The notes: a model not told the origin generated them from the sequence alone. A DNA stretch of 64,000 nucleotides from Seminavis robusta (GCA_903772945.1 CAICTM010000020.1:1-64000); one strand, 5' to 3'; shown: positions 8,123 to 18,533, numbered from the stretch's first letter. Numbers and translations are program-made.

Positions 8123-10612
8123 CTACAGCTCGCCATCATCCTCTGAATGCTGCTGTTTGAACTCGCAAAAATGGCCCTCGTATCCTTTGTCACAAATGCA
8201 TTTGCCACCCCGCACGTTGTTGCGATGAGGTTCGCCACGAAACGTCAAGACTTGCTCTTGGACGCAGGTGCCGTACTGGCCGCACAATCCCGCCGACGCC
8301 ACGTTGCAGTCCAGCGACCAGCACGAATATCGGTGCGACACGGGGATTTCTCGCCCCTTGGGACCGTAGTCCCCTTGGGATCTCGTCTCGTCGACCTTGT
8401 ACCAGCGAAGGGAGCCCGTCGGGAGGAATTGATCCGTGGGTTCGGAATAATAGTAGGGTTGTTGGTACTTCTTCGCCACATCATCGAGGTAGGCCCCGCT
8501 CCAGTAGGCATGTCAATCCCCATTGATCCCCATGTCTCTCCCTGCTGTGGCACCAACACGCGGGGCCTCCAGACTTCCTACCGTCCACTGTCGACCCGTG
8601 TACTGCACTACTTCCACGGATCCTTCTTCTTTGGGGTCCTCCATATTGCCGGCGATCATCGAAGAGTACACTGGTCGGCCGTAGGAGAAGGAGGCCTCCA
8701 GTTCGAAAATGCCGTGTTGTTGGCCGTCATCATCTCCATAACGGATCAACTGTTGACAGGGATATCGTTCCGTGCAGAAATCGCCCGCCGTTTGGCCCTT
8801 GTGGCATTCGCACAAACGATCTTCTTTCCCACCACAAGTGCCTCCCGTAAGACCGCAATCGGCATCTTCTTCGCATTCCAAACACGCAATGGACAACTCG
8901 GTCAAGTCCTGGAGGGTTCCCGTCCAAACCTTCCAACCCTCCGTAGGTGCTTCGTCCAATGTGACCGCATCAGTGATGGGAGACCTCGCTAGCCATCCGT
9001 AGGGAGGACAGCGTTGCAGCGTCGCAGGGGGGACAATGTCTGCTCCTGTGGCTTGCGCAAAGGCACGGACCGTCCAGACCCAGGCATTTTCCGTTTCGCA
9101 AAAGTAAAGCATGGCCGTACTGGAATCCTTCATGCGGCTACCCGTGGTAGTAGTGCTCAACCCTTCTACTACTATCGCCCCTTCTCGACTGGCTTCGTAA
9201 TAAACGGGTCGTTTCCGATTCAGACCTGCCTTGTAATTGAACTCAGCCACGTAGCGTCCCGAAAAGGACGCAAAGTGCAAATCGGGGGGACGAAGATTGT
9301 TGTTGTTGTTGTGGTTTTGGATCCATCGTTCGCTGTTGGCCAGTTGTTGCAATCCCTCTTCCGTAGCACTACTGCCGGTTGGTCCGGTTTGAAAGGTCGC
9401 ATTGCGCGGGAACACGTAGACTTCCGGTCCACCAAATTGGACCAAGACCACTCCACAGGCGTCTCGTTCAATGTAATCCCCCGTTTTCAACTGCCGGACC
9501 GTGACGGCATTCATACAAAACAGTACCGCCACCAACAGAAACAACAAAATTTGATTCATGTAATCGATGTACCCTTTGGTTCGGCGCAAGGGAATCTTTT
9601 CCTGTAGGATCCGTTTCGCCAAACTTTGATTGGCCACACCGAACCAACCCTCTACGGCCAATCGGAATCCGAGATTGTCGAGATCGGCCACGAATTGAAC
9701 GGCGGCAAAATTCAAAAAGATATCCAAAACATTGTCGGATTGTATGATAAACACAAAACTGACGAGAATGGTCACCAACCCTTCTGTAAACCGGAGCAAA
9801 TTGAACGTCCAATATCGGGCAAAGGTGGCACTGCCCTTGCCGGGATATTTGGTTTGCAATTGCGCTTGCACTTGTGGATAGCGAGGTCCCACTCCCACAC
9901 TAAAGAAAACGAGGGACGTGGTAACATCGTCTTGCGACAACACGGCGACCAACAAGGCCAAATATTGCGCCACAAAGACTTCGGTAGATACTTGGGGTGG
10001 AACGTTCCAAAAATTGGCATCGACAAATTTCGGATGATCTTGGGTCAAATCCAAAAAGGTCAACCACAAAATAGACGCCTGGATGCCAAAGACCACCAAG
10101 GCGTACCAAAAGGGCCCACTAAACCGTGGCGCCAAATACCCAATGCTGTACACATCCTTGGGCAATTCCACCGTCTTAAAGCCGACGGGGGTAGTATAAC
10201 TGCGACGCGGCAAGTTGTGATTGGTCGCCATGGCAGGGGATCGGGATGACTGTGACGCGGAAGAGCGCTCGGAAGCCGACAGGGGGGTGTAGGCGGCGTT
10301 GTTCGTCTTGCAGGAGGGAGTCTGAGGAACATGGCTCGATGCTATCGGTTGTGGCGTGGGTGGATCGAAGTTAACATGGTTGCTCTGCTTGTCACTGTTG
10401 CTGTGCGAAGCGGTTTCTACTACTATTTCTATTTCTGCTTCTTCCTTGCCCAATTCTACGTCGACATCCAGAAGGGGCGGTGCTTTCTGCTTGGATGAGG
10501 AGGTGGATCCACTGAGGGCTTTTTCGATCACAGCATCCACATCCACCTCTTGTGGTCCACCACCACTGGCATCATTTGGTTGATTCCTCTCATGGCTTGC
10601 TGGTCGGTGCAT
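8123..10612 (-). CDS. Multispan membrane protein with EGF-like repeats and one in-frame TGA
   Basis: The frame from ATG 10612 runs 699 residues to a TGA at 8513-8515, then stays open in the same frame for 129 more codons to TAG at 8123-8125. The N-terminal 150 residues are disordered and charged. About five hydrophobic segments lie between residues 165 and 370. After that comes a large Cys-bearing outer region: CLECEEDADCGLTGGTC...CECHKGQTAGDFC is a first EGF-like unit; past the TGA, CGQYGTCVQEQ...GGKCICDKGYEGHFCEF is a second, ending in the typical C-x-C-x5-G-x2-C pattern. The residues right after the TGA (HAYWSG) are also protein-like. Possible explanations are a sequencing or allelic nonsense change, an 87-nt intron with a weak GTTGGT donor (removing the TGA in frame), or recoding. 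Function unknown; a surface receptor or adhesion role is a guess. Confidence 0.7.
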
Positions 10613-10738
10613 CTTTACTGCTTTTTATGTCCTGGCGACGACGAGCTCTTGCTAGCTGTCATTGGCCTTTCTTGTTGTCAGTGCATGATGATGTTGGTCG
10701 CTGTGTTGTGATGTTGGTCGCTTGGTCGGATTTATTAA

Positions 10739-10891
10739 CCTGGGCAGGTAAACTGCCTGAGTTCTCAACCCCTTTACCTCGGCAGGTTAACTGCCTGAGT
10801 CCTCTACCCCTTTATTGGCAAATATTCTGTCTGTGGGATCCCCCTGGTTTTTGTCTGTGGGATCCCCTCGTTTTGTGTCTGTGGGATCCCC
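10739..10891. repeat. Two local tandem repeats (38 bp x2 and 24 bp x3)
   Basis: A 38-bp unit containing GGCAGGT(A/T)AACTGCCTGAG and CCCCTTTA occurs at 10739-10776 and 10777-10814; GGCAGTT and AACTGCC within it are self-complementary. Next, a 24-bp unit with TCTGTGGGATCCCC occurs three times, starting at 10828, 10852 and 10876. They lie upstream of the membrane-protein gene start at 10612 and border the duplicated block that follows. Confidence 0.8.
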
Positions 10892-11199
10892 TATTCCGGT
10901 GAAGCCAGGGTATAAGGATAGAGATAATGTAAGCTGGCAAAACTGGAAATTGAAGGTTCAATAAAGTTAGGGGCAGGAATATATCAATGTAATTTAAGGT
11001 TAGTGCACTCAGGACAAAAACACAATAAGCCAGCAGGTGTTGTAAATTTAGAGTTACACAATCGAATGATAGCTGTAAATTATGGGTTAGGCCGTGGCTA
11101 CACCAAAAAAACAGAAGGTTACAATGAGGGAATGATAGTGGGCGGGTCGCCAGGGCTAGCTTACATAAAAAAGAAGGTTATAATGAGGGAATGATACCG

Positions 11200-11702
11200 G
11201 GCGGCAACACACGACGAAGTCGGGTGTTGTCGCCAGGTCTACCTTGAAAGAAGGATGCAATCTCAAACACGATCCTCTTTCTTCTATTTGTCTTTCTGCC
11301 GAGGTATCGCAGCTCCCGCTGACTTAAATGCTATTTCCTATTTCCTATTTCCTATTTTCTATTTCCTATTTCCTATTTCCTATTCCGGTGAAGCCAAAGT
11401 ATAAGGATAGAAATAGTCATAAGCCAACAAAACTGAACATTGATGGTTCAATACAAGTTAGGGGTAGGAATAAATCATTAATATTTAAGGTTAGTGCATC
11501 AGCACAACAGCACAATAAGCCAGCAGGAGCTGTAAAGGTTAGAGTTACATAAGGGAATGGCAGCTGGTAAATTATAGAGTAGCGGGCGGCAACACACGAC
11601 GTAGTCGGGTGTTGTCGCCAGGGCTAGCTTGATAAAGAAGGTTGCAATGAGGGAATGAATGATACCGGGCGGCAACACACGACGTAGTCGGGTGTTGTCG
11701 CC
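11200..11702. repeat. 35-bp imperfect hairpin, three copies plus one collapsed copy
   Basis: GGCGGCAACAC...GTGTTGTCGCC forms an imperfect palindrome of 35 bp at 11200-11234, 11585-11619 and 11668-11702, inside the duplicated block. A fourth site at 11141-11151 has identical flanks (GGGCGG then TCGCCAGGGCTAGCTT) but lacks the hairpin interior, about 25 nt. Confidence 0.75.
11330..11384. repeat. (CTATTTC)n microsatellite
   Basis: About seven to eight copies of a seven-base CTATTTC unit with one CTATTTT variant, lying exactly between the two halves of the duplicated block. Confidence 0.9.
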
Positions 11703-11795
11703 AGGGCTGGCTTGAAAGATGGGTGCAATCTCGAACATGATCCTCCTTCTTCTATCTGTCTTTCTGCCGAGGTATCGCAGCTCCCGCTGACTTAA

Positions 11796-12436
11796 TAATT
11801 ATGAAGTTCGGCGAGGGATGCGGTGCAGTAGGCAAATACATACCGGTACTCAAAGCATTTTTTTAGTTCAGGGAGGAGGGGCGTGGGGCGTCACAACAAG
11901 GCATGCAATGATACCGGTACTAGTCTACTGTATAATAGTACCGGTACTCGGTACCAGGTAGCCAGCTCGGGTCAGGATTGCCATGGGGGCAAACTGTGCT
12001 ACAGTAGCTAGAGGGGCAAAGAATGTGCCAGCAAGAGAGCTGAAAGATGGAAACTCTTCTGTAGAATTACATATTGCATTCCTTCTGTCTTGAATGATTT
12101 TGTGAAGAAAATAAGCTGCGGACATAGATCTACTACAAATACACAAGGGCGCCTGTCTCACTCAACCCTACTTTATTAGAGGGATTGGAACTCTAGACAG
12201 AAGCAAACTGTATCCAATTACAAAGCAGATCAAGGCTCGCCATTTTCTCTTTCCTTCCATTACTTTTTGTTATTTTAACTTCCAATGTACCGTACGTGTA
12301 CAAAGACTCACTGAGAGCAGTCCATGGCTGTCCATTCACATGATCAGTGCTTTTTTTGTCATGTTCCAGACCAGCATATCTAATCATACATTGCAATTGC
12401 ACCCAACAAAGCAAACAGACAGTGTGTTTATTGTTG
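11796..12436. other. Intergenic between repeat block and microexon gene
   Basis: No supported gene. TACCGGTACT and GGTACC motifs recur near 11841, 11915 and 11939, and a diverged copy of the 39-bp repeat lies near 12081-12115. The part nearest 12436 is the 3' UTR of the minus-strand gene. Confidence 0.45.
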
Positions 12437-13540
12437 TTATAATGCCATCCAGAACGCACTGACGAGGGCTCCAACCATTGCCACTGAAAGGGACACACTT
12501 TGGCCAGCACCTGAAGTTGCTCCATCTGTGGACGAAGAGTGATCTTCTTCATCTTCTGCTCCATGGTCAGTTTGCCTGCAAACAAGCAAAAGAAACAGAG
12601 CATTGTCAGACATTTTGAACTATCCCGCTAGGATCCCACCTCTGCAACAACAAAAAACGTACTCGTGGCTTTTCAAAAGAGATTGAGAGTAGCAGTAGAG
12701 ACGAGTTTTGGTCCACACAAGTTAGAATTCTGAGTGAGACGCTTCCAGCAAACCTACGCCACAACACGGAGAAACTTACTCATGGCCATGGCTGAAAGAC
12801 AGGAATGAATATTTTTAAAATTACAAGTGTCAGATGCCTCGCATACATGCATGCAAAATTCATCCAATTGTCCAAAGACTTACCCGTCGTCCTCCTCCTC
12901 TTGACTGAGAAAATAAAAAGGGAAACAGAATTGTGTCAGACAAAACCAATCCCCAGCAAGAAAATTTCGAGATTACAAATTCAACGCACTCATCCATGGT
13001 GGTAGTGGGATCCTCCACCGCCGGACATCCAGCCGCTTCGGGATCCTCCACGGGAACAAAGCTGTGTCCGTAGGAAGCCAATTCGAGTTCTCCACTGTCG
13101 TCAACATCAAAATAGACATATCCACACCATCCAGGGTAAAGTTTGGGGGGTGACAAAGGTCCCGTGAATCCCACGCAAGGATCAGCTTCCTGTTTCATTT
13201 CTGCCACGCCCGTTTCATTATTGGACGACATTTCGTCGTCGTGATCTTCTTCATCTTCTTCATCCACCAAATAAGAGGAATGAAAATGAACGGTTTCCGA
13301 CCCCATGAGACCGGTACCCGTTTCATTGACACCAATTACCGTCGCGAACACATGAGTATAAATGACACAGGAGTCTTCCTTTTCCTCCGGATGGACGGAT
13401 TGCACGGATATCAGCAGCACTTCGGTGGCGTTGTCCAAGTCGGCTTCGGCAACTCCAGGAGGCAACGCCAGTTGACGAGCTGTCGAAGCCGTGAAGAGTA
13501 CGACGGTAAGGAGACTTGAAAACAGAAACTTGATCATCAT
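12437..13540 (-). CDS. Secreted acidic protein with GPI-like tail; gene contains 21- and 12-nt microexons
   Basis: Four exons fit together in phase: 13540-12990 (551 nt), 12904-12884 (21 nt), 12791-12780 (12 nt) and 12575-12437 (139 nt), total 723 nt, 240 residues. Donors are GTGCGT, GTAAGT, GTAAGT; acceptors TCTCAG, TTTCAG and TTGCAG. The protein has a signal peptide (MMIKFLFSSLLTVVLFTASTA), a central domain with conserved-looking Cys (DSCVIYTHVFATVIGV, DPCVGFTGP, PGWCGYVYFDVDD) and several N-x-T/S sites, then an acidic His-rich linker (DQEEEDDG-HGH-EQTDHGAEDEED) encoded across the small exons, and ends with SLSVAMVGALVSAFWMAL, a hydrophobic tail with no charged residue after it. This is the layout of a GPI-anchored surface protein. 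The central domain is not recognised. It is divergent from the CcdA gene, 406 bp apart. Confidence 0.75.
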
Positions 13541-13946
13541 GGTGGTTGGTGTTGTGGTGTTGGTGTTGGTATCTTCTTCGGTGTAAGTAAATGAGTAGCA
13601 TGAGAAAACCCCTTTTTTGGAGGATCTTTCTCGGACAGAAACTCAAAGCTTCCGCTGTCACACGTGCATTTTCTACGTGATGACACTACCAATCGTATTT
13701 TCGTGTTTAAGTAGCGTGCCGAGGCACTAAAATGAAGCGGTACCACAATTTCAAATCCTTGGTTGACGACTTGAAGACTGACGTCACAAGCCCAAAGAGT
13801 CAGAAGAATGATTCGATTCAATCTGCTTCTTTGAAGCCCGAAGCATCTGCGCCGTTCAATCACAAGCAACACTGTAGAACATAGATCTACTAGTCATTGT
13901 TCTGGTTTGCAAAGAGGCAGCGTTGTCACAAAAAAATAGAGAAACC

Positions 13947-14996
13947 ATGAGAAGAATAGCTCTACTAATCGCAGTGGCCGCTTGGTCTTGGCAGAGTCCT
14001 GTGGGGGGTGCTTTTCCGGTGCTCCCATCATCGCAACACAAGAGATCCCCCACTAAGTCTTCTTCCTCCTCGACATCAGTCAAGTCCTCTTTGGTAAATT
14101 TCGAGGAACTACTCTACAGTGCCCAATCGGCCGGATCCGATTTGGCGTCATTATCATTGCAAGATCCTTCCAATTTGCTGACGAGCATGCCCATCATGTA
14201 CGGAGCGGGGCTCTTGACATCCTTTAGTCCCTGTGTCTGGGGATTGCTGCCACTGACCATGTCCTACATTTCCCAAGCCGCCGGAGAACGACAAGACAAA
14301 CAAGCCACGCTACCGACACTGGCATTTGCCGCTGGATTGGCCGCCGTCTTTTGCAGTTTGGGAGTCGCTGTGGCGACGCTAGGCGGTGTGTTTGGTTCGA
14401 CTGCCACTTCGTCGAGTGCTGGTGGCTTCTTTTTGCCCCTCTTATCCAATGGAATTTGTTTGGCCATGGGATTGCAATTGCTGGGATTTGTGCAATTATC
14501 ACTGCCGTCCGCCGACAATAATAACAACAATCCACTGGCGAGTAGTAGTCAAGACAGTCCTGGCGAACCGATTCTGATTGACGCCACGGGCCAAATATTA
14601 CCGTCCCCCACCGAAACCAAAAAAGAAGCCTCCCTCTTCCGCACGTTTCTGTTGGGCGGATCGTCCGCCTTGGTGGCCAGTCCCTGTGCCACACCCGTGC
14701 TCACGTCCATTTTGGCATTTGTGGCCAATGCTCAAAATGCCGGTGTGGGGGCACTCTTGTTGTTGGGGTATACATTGGGATATTCCACACCTCTCTTGCT
14801 TGTGGCATCCACGGGAGGACAGGCATTGGTCGATTTGCGACGCAACACGAGTGATGGTACCAGCATTTATGGCAAAATTGCTCCCTGGGTGACACCCCTG
14901 ACGGGAGGTGTGCTGTTGTGGTACGGGACCAATGGACTCTTGGTGGCGTTGTTTGGAGATCCGTCTCTGGCAGGTCTGGCGCCCATTTTGGAGTAA
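13947..14996 (+). CDS. ccdA: Plastid CcdA-like thiol-disulphide membrane transporter
   Basis: A 349-residue protein starting at ATG 13947, where a signal-peptide-like MRRIALLIAVAAWSWQ leads to a GGAFPVLP motif; the A-F pair is the diatom plastid-import cleavage signature. The membrane part carries the two family cysteines in their usual settings, LLTSFSPCVWGLLPLTMSY and ALVASPCATPVLTSILAF, each at the start of a transmembrane helix, with about six helices in all, as in DsbD-gamma/CcdA. The family moves reducing equivalents across the thylakoid membrane to the lumen, needed for apocytochrome c (cyt f, c6) haem attachment. A Ser/Asn/Pro-rich loop of about 45 residues separates the two halves, longer than in bacterial CcdA. 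Single exon. It shares a spacer with the divergent GPI-like gene. Confidence 0.88.
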   Translation: MRRIALLIAVAAWSWQSPVGGAFPVLPSSQHKRSPTKSSSSSTSVKSSLVNFEELLYSAQSAGSDLASLSLQDPSNLLTSMPIMYGAGLLTSFSPCVWGLLPLTMSYISQAAGERQDKQATLPTLAFAAGLAAVFCSLGVAVATLGGVFGSTATSSSAGGFFLPLLSNGICLAMGLQLLGFVQLSLPSADNNNNNPLASSSQDSPGEPILIDATGQILPSPTETKKEASLFRTFLLGGSSALVASPCATPVLTSILAFVANAQNAGVGALLLLGYTLGYSTPLLLVASTGGQALVDLRRNTSDGTSIYGKIAPWVTPLTGGVLLWYGTNGLLVALFGDPSLAGLAPILE

Positions 14997-15214
14997 CAAA
15001 CGACCAATGCAACCAATGAAATAATTGAAATATGCATCAATGAAATGGTATTACCTACCAATGCAACAATAGAATTAATGAACGAACGAAAAGAATCCCT
15101 TTGAATACTAGAGATGGTAAACAAAAACAAAAAGAAAACAATCAACAACAAAGGAAAAGTTCAACAAGCACAGCATTTAAAGCTCAAAATTGTTTGTTAC
15201 AAATAATAATAAAA

Positions 15215-16018
15215 CTACAGTCCCTTGTTGGGTGGTATCGTTGTTGGCAACATTCCACACTGATACAAAGCTTCGGCTCGTTCAATGACAATGACCAAAT
15301 TGGGTACAGTCTCTTTCTTTGCTTCTGCGGTTCGGATCTCGTCCAGAGTCCACCAGGCAGCTGCAGCGGCATCGTCTGCTGGTTCTACCAGAGGTGGTCC
15401 AAAACTACTATCATCATCATCATCATCATCATCATCATCTGTAGTAGAGACTATGATTTCCGCAAAGCACTGTCCAATGACATAATGAAATCCCTTGACG
15501 TCATCAGAGATTCCTGGAAGAATCGAATCACTGGTACAAAACGGCCCCCCAGCATACCACGCTATTGTTGGCACTTTTGAAGAAGTAATGGTAAAAATAA
15601 CTTCTTCCCGGAGCTCTCGTTGTGCTGCCTCCAGAGTTGTTTCGCCCAAATCTATTTTGCCTCCAGGGACGCACCAGACACCCTTGTTGGGTGGATTGCC
15701 CCGTTCAATCAACAAATATTTTGGAGGACTACTTCTCGTCGTCGTGGACGACGACGACTCATGGTACCGTACCACGGTGGAAACGGCTGCGCGGGGCACG
15801 GGTGTCTTGGAGGAAAAGGAGGAGGAGGATGCCATGAAGGGTACCAATCGTCTTGCACGACAATGACGCAAGAAGGAACCTGAAAAAGTCGATGTCCGTC
15901 TCAGGAGTGTAGCTGGTGATTGGAATGCGACGACGAGATGATGACTCATGGATAGGAACGTTATAGAGACAAACAACACAGAAAGGAGCCGTCGAACTGC
16001 TATAGAAGGTACCACCAT
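15215..16018 (-). CDS. Plastid-targeted Nudix hydrolase
   Basis: I choose the ATG at 16018 because it begins a signal peptide ([18 protein letters not shown]) ending in [10 protein letters not shown], an A-F plastid signature; an upstream in-frame ATG at 16066 would add 16 residues ahead of it. The product is 267 residues. The Nudix box [17 protein letters not shown] followed by REEVIF matches G-x5-E-x7-R-E-U-x-E-E-x-G-U except that the penultimate Gly is Ile; all metal-binding Glu residues are kept. A run of ten Asp (TCATCATC repeat, + strand 15411-15438) interrupts the C-terminal part, followed by [12 protein letters not shown]. Nudix enzymes cleave nucleoside diphosphates linked to other groups; the substrate is not evident. 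Convergent with the CcdA gene. Confidence 0.85.
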   Translation of the reverse strand: MVVPSIAVRRLLSVLFVSITFLSMSHHLVVAFQSPATLLRRTSTFSGSFLRHCRARRLVPFMASSSSFSSKTPVPRAAVSTVVRYHESSSSTTTRSSPPKYLLIERGNPPNKGVWCVPGGKIDLGETTLEAAQRELREEVIFTITSSKVPTIAWYAGGPFCTSDSILPGISDDVKGFHYVIGQCFAEIIVSTTDDDDDDDDDDSSFGPPLVEPADDAAAAAWWTLDEIRTAEAKKETVPNLVIVIERAEALYQCGMLPTTIPPNKGL

Positions 16019-16066
16019 GGTCGAGCAAGAGTGACAGTCGAAAGCTACAGCGGGCTCATCGCTCAT

Positions 16067-16488
16067 CGAATGCCGAAGGAGTGAGAAGAAAACTGACGTC
16101 AGTGCGACGGATGGGGTTCAACTTACACTGAAAATTTCTGCTCATTTTTTTGAAAGACTGTCACTCTTTGAAAGAGCTCGTTGACCTGAACGTGTCCGTA
16201 CGGTTGGAATGTTACGATGGAGAAATCGAAATAGAACCCAAAGTGACACAGGGCATCAACAGATAGATCTACTCATTCCGACAAAACAACACACAGGACT
16301 TTGGTCCGGTTCGACCGCAATCTGCCGTTCTCACCATAAAATAGTACGGTACAGCCATACATACTGGGGGCAAGCAGAACTGCCGTACATGCAAGGTTCT
16401 GAACGGAGATACTGTTTTTGGGCCAAAAGCGGCACTGGCTAGCTGACCAAAACATATTTAGGCACAGTTAATTTTCAGCACTTTTACT
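16067..16488. other. Intergenic, 422 bp
   Basis: The promoter side of the Nudix gene and the 3' flank of the kinase gene. I see no ORF, repeat or RNA gene here. Confidence 0.4.
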
Positions 16489-17880
16489 TTACAACTGAAA
16501 CTCCATGTCGTCGGCATCTTGGGGCTCATCCTCATGTGAAAACCAAGGGTGATTCTCAATCTCTTCAAGAGACAGTCGCAAGCGTGGGTCCACTCGTAGC
16601 ATATTTTGGAGCAAGTGAACCCCTTCGGGGCTAAGCTGTACGTTCCAATCACCAAGCAGCTGGGTGATGCCCTTGGTCATCCAATAAAACTGAGGGTCAC
16701 TGGGGTGAGGACGCTGATAGGAACGGTTGCCTGTCACCATGCAAAATAGGATTGTGCCACAAGTCCAGACATCCACAGCCTCTCCATCAAAGGGTTGTTT
16801 GTTGCGATAAACTTCAGGGCTCATGTATGGCAACTTTCCACAAGCACCTTGTGGTCGAATCATTCGTCGTTGACTGCCTCGGCTCCTGTCTGTCACAGAA
16901 CTTGCATTAGAACTGTCAGTGTATGGCATGCGGATAGCCATACCCATGTCGATAATCAAGGCACCACCTCCATCGATCATGACATTTTCAGGAGACAAAT
17001 CCCGATGACAAATCCCAACGTCGTGGATGTGTTTAACACCAGCAATGACTTGTCGGAACCAGTACCTGGCCTGTGGTTCAGCCATTCCCGGCTGTCCATC
17101 CTCCCGGACACTGTCCTGCAATAATTGGAATAAATCTCCTGATCCACAGTATCTCATGACAACATTAAGGGCATTGCCATCAAACAGGACATCAATGCAT
17201 CCCATAACATTGGCATGTTCGTCTCCGATAATTTGCATGGCAGCAATTTCCTTCAAGGGATCTTCGGCATGACGATTCCGCAATTCATCCATTCGTTGTG
17301 AGTAGTTGACCTTGACAGCAACCATTTCTTCTGTCAGTTCAAAAATGATGTCATCTTCACGTTCACCTTCTTCGTTTTCTTCACTACTACTATCATCAAA
17401 ATTGGGAATGTTGTTGTCATCGGGACCTTTGGATCTGGTCAAGACCATGCAAATTTCCACATGCCCCATAATGGTCTGAATGGGCTTTTTAAATGGTACT
17501 GGCCAATAAGCCCTTGCCACTCTGGCGTCACCATCTTCAAATTCGTGGGAAAAGTCACGGAAGAGCACGTTCTTGGCCATTTTATGGTCTTGGGTTCTGG
17601 GATTATAGCAGCATACCTCTCCACGGCGACCTCTTAACATGCGAGGCCGTGGAAAGACAATGGGATCTGCAGGGGGGCCTGCTTCTGCCACCACATCATA
17701 GGGGAGTTGGTTGGGGTTGTAAGGCGGCTGTTTGGGTGGTGATGCTTGCTGCTGTTGTTGTGGAGGAGTGTCATCTGACATGGCCTTATTATCTGATTCG
17801 GAAGGAATGCGGACAGTTTCCATTTTGGCAGTCAGATGGCGCACGGCAGTTTCACCATTGGAGGACCAAGAGGACGCCAT
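16489..17880 (-). CDS. Serine/threonine protein kinase with DMG in place of DFG
   Basis: A 463-residue protein. Residues 1-130 are low-complexity with a poly-Gln/Pro stretch. The kinase domain runs from about 135 to 450: VAVK with Lys190 (ATP-binding lysine), KEIAAM with Glu211 for the salt bridge, CHRDLSPENV (catalytic loop, 291-300), LIIDMGMAIRM (Mg-binding Asp311, with Met for the usual Phe), LPYMSPEVY for the APE motif, and VDVWTCGTILF for subdomain IX. An acidic insert (SSSEENEEGEREDD) lies between the first strands, and no normal Gly-rich loop is visible. All catalytic residues remain, so activity is expected. The layout recalls CAMK-like or ULK-like kinases but I cannot place it in a family. 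The adjacent 17881-18327 stretch is likely 5' UTR. Confidence 0.85.
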   Translation of the reverse strand: MASSWSSNGETAVRHLTAKMETVRIPSESDNKAMSDDTPPQQQQQASPPKQPPYNPNQLPYDVVAEAGPPADPIVFPRPRMLRGRRGEVCCYNPRTQDHKMAKNVLFRDFSHEFEDGDARVARAYWPVPFKKPIQTIMGHVEICMVLTRSKGPDDNNIPNFDDSSSEENEEGEREDDIIFELTEEMVAVKVNYSQRMDELRNRHAEDPLKEIAAMQIIGDEHANVMGCIDVLFDGNALNVVMRYCGSGDLFQLLQDSVREDGQPGMAEPQARYWFRQVIAGVKHIHDVGICHRDLSPENVMIDGGGALIIDMGMAIRMPYTDSSNASSVTDRSRGSQRRMIRPQGACGKLPYMSPEVYRNKQPFDGEAVDVWTCGTILFCMVTGNRSYQRPHPSDPQFYWMTKGITQLLGDWNVQLSPEGVHLLQNMLRVDPRLRLSLEEIENHPWFSHEDEPQDADDMEFQL

Positions 17881-18533
17881 TGTGCCAATGTATCAATTGT
17901 AGCCCTGGAGGGCGAGATCTTGGGACGTTTACGTTGAGGGCCACCGGATTGAATTGGCTGCCGGGGTATCTCGATGGCTGCTGCTGGTCGCTTCTTCTTT
18001 GAGGCTTCCTCCTTTTGTGCCATTTGTGTTGTTGGATAGCTGGCTTGAAGTCTTGGCTTTGGCGTCAAGATGAATGATGTTGTTGCTCCATACCAGAAGC
18101 TCTGTTTGCTTTGGGATTGTCCACTCATCAAAGTCCAAACCGCCGCTGACTATTTGGTTGACAAAGAGCACAGGAGCACGTCTGTCAATCGGATCCGGAA
18201 CATTCCCGGACTCAAAGTTCCGAAAGACAGGCCAAAGCAAAAGATACGGATTGAAGATGCGATTGAGATTCGATTCGGATGCTCCTGATTGATTCCTAGC
18301 TAGCTTGCAACAGAGCCATTTCGGCACTGGTAGGGTACCAGTAGCAATGCATGGATATCCATCCTCCAGGTGCTCATATGGTACAGTCGTATCATGTAGT
18401 CCGTAGGCCGAATACCTCTATCACTCTATTATTTTAATAGCTTCACGGCTGAACAGCAGCGAATTGTATGATGTGGCTCATTTGCCACTTATGAAGTTCA
18501 ATTTCTCGTTGGGACTAGCCAGAGCAAACTAGT
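17881..18533. other. Intergenic between two minus-strand genes
   Basis: A 132-codon open frame exists on the minus strand (18327-17929), but it lacks domains and ends just upstream of the kinase ATG, so I read it as chance or 5' UTR. TAGCTAGC and GGTACC palindromes occur near 18296-18345. Confidence 0.35.

Larger units (their letters stand above)
10892..11795. repeat. Large tandem duplication (units 10892-11327 and 11381-11795)
   Basis: Both units start with CTATTCCGGTGAAGCC or TATTCCGGTGAAGCC, continue with TATAAGGATAGA, AACACAATAAGCCAGCAG or its equivalent, and end with CTGCCGAGGTATCGCAGC then TCCCGCTGACTTAA. Order is conserved, with substitutions and small indels. Units are about 435 and 415 bp, separated by a CTATTTC microsatellite. 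No ORF of note and no terminal inverted repeat or target duplication was found, so this is an unclassified duplicated element, not an identified transposon. Confidence 0.75.

Noticed and set aside
8147-8992. 281-codon + strand open frame across the EGF-like gene
   Set aside because: Antisense shadow: the minus frame carries clear EGF-like cysteine spacing, the plus frame no domain.
9626-10249. 207-codon + strand open frame
   Set aside because: Antisense to the transmembrane part of the same gene; Gly/His/Gln-rich mirror composition.
10739-11795. Possible CRISPR array or LTR element
   Set aside because: Repeats are few, unequal and without regular spacers; no inverted TG..CA ends, primer-binding site or coding capacity.
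15411-15438. Short TCATCATC repeat as a CRISPR-like or regulatory array
   Set aside because: It is a trinucleotide run coding poly-Asp in the Nudix protein.
17929-18327. 132-codon minus-strand frame upstream of the kinase
   Set aside because: No domain, begins at a non-ATG codon or poor context, and lies where the kinase 5' UTR should be.
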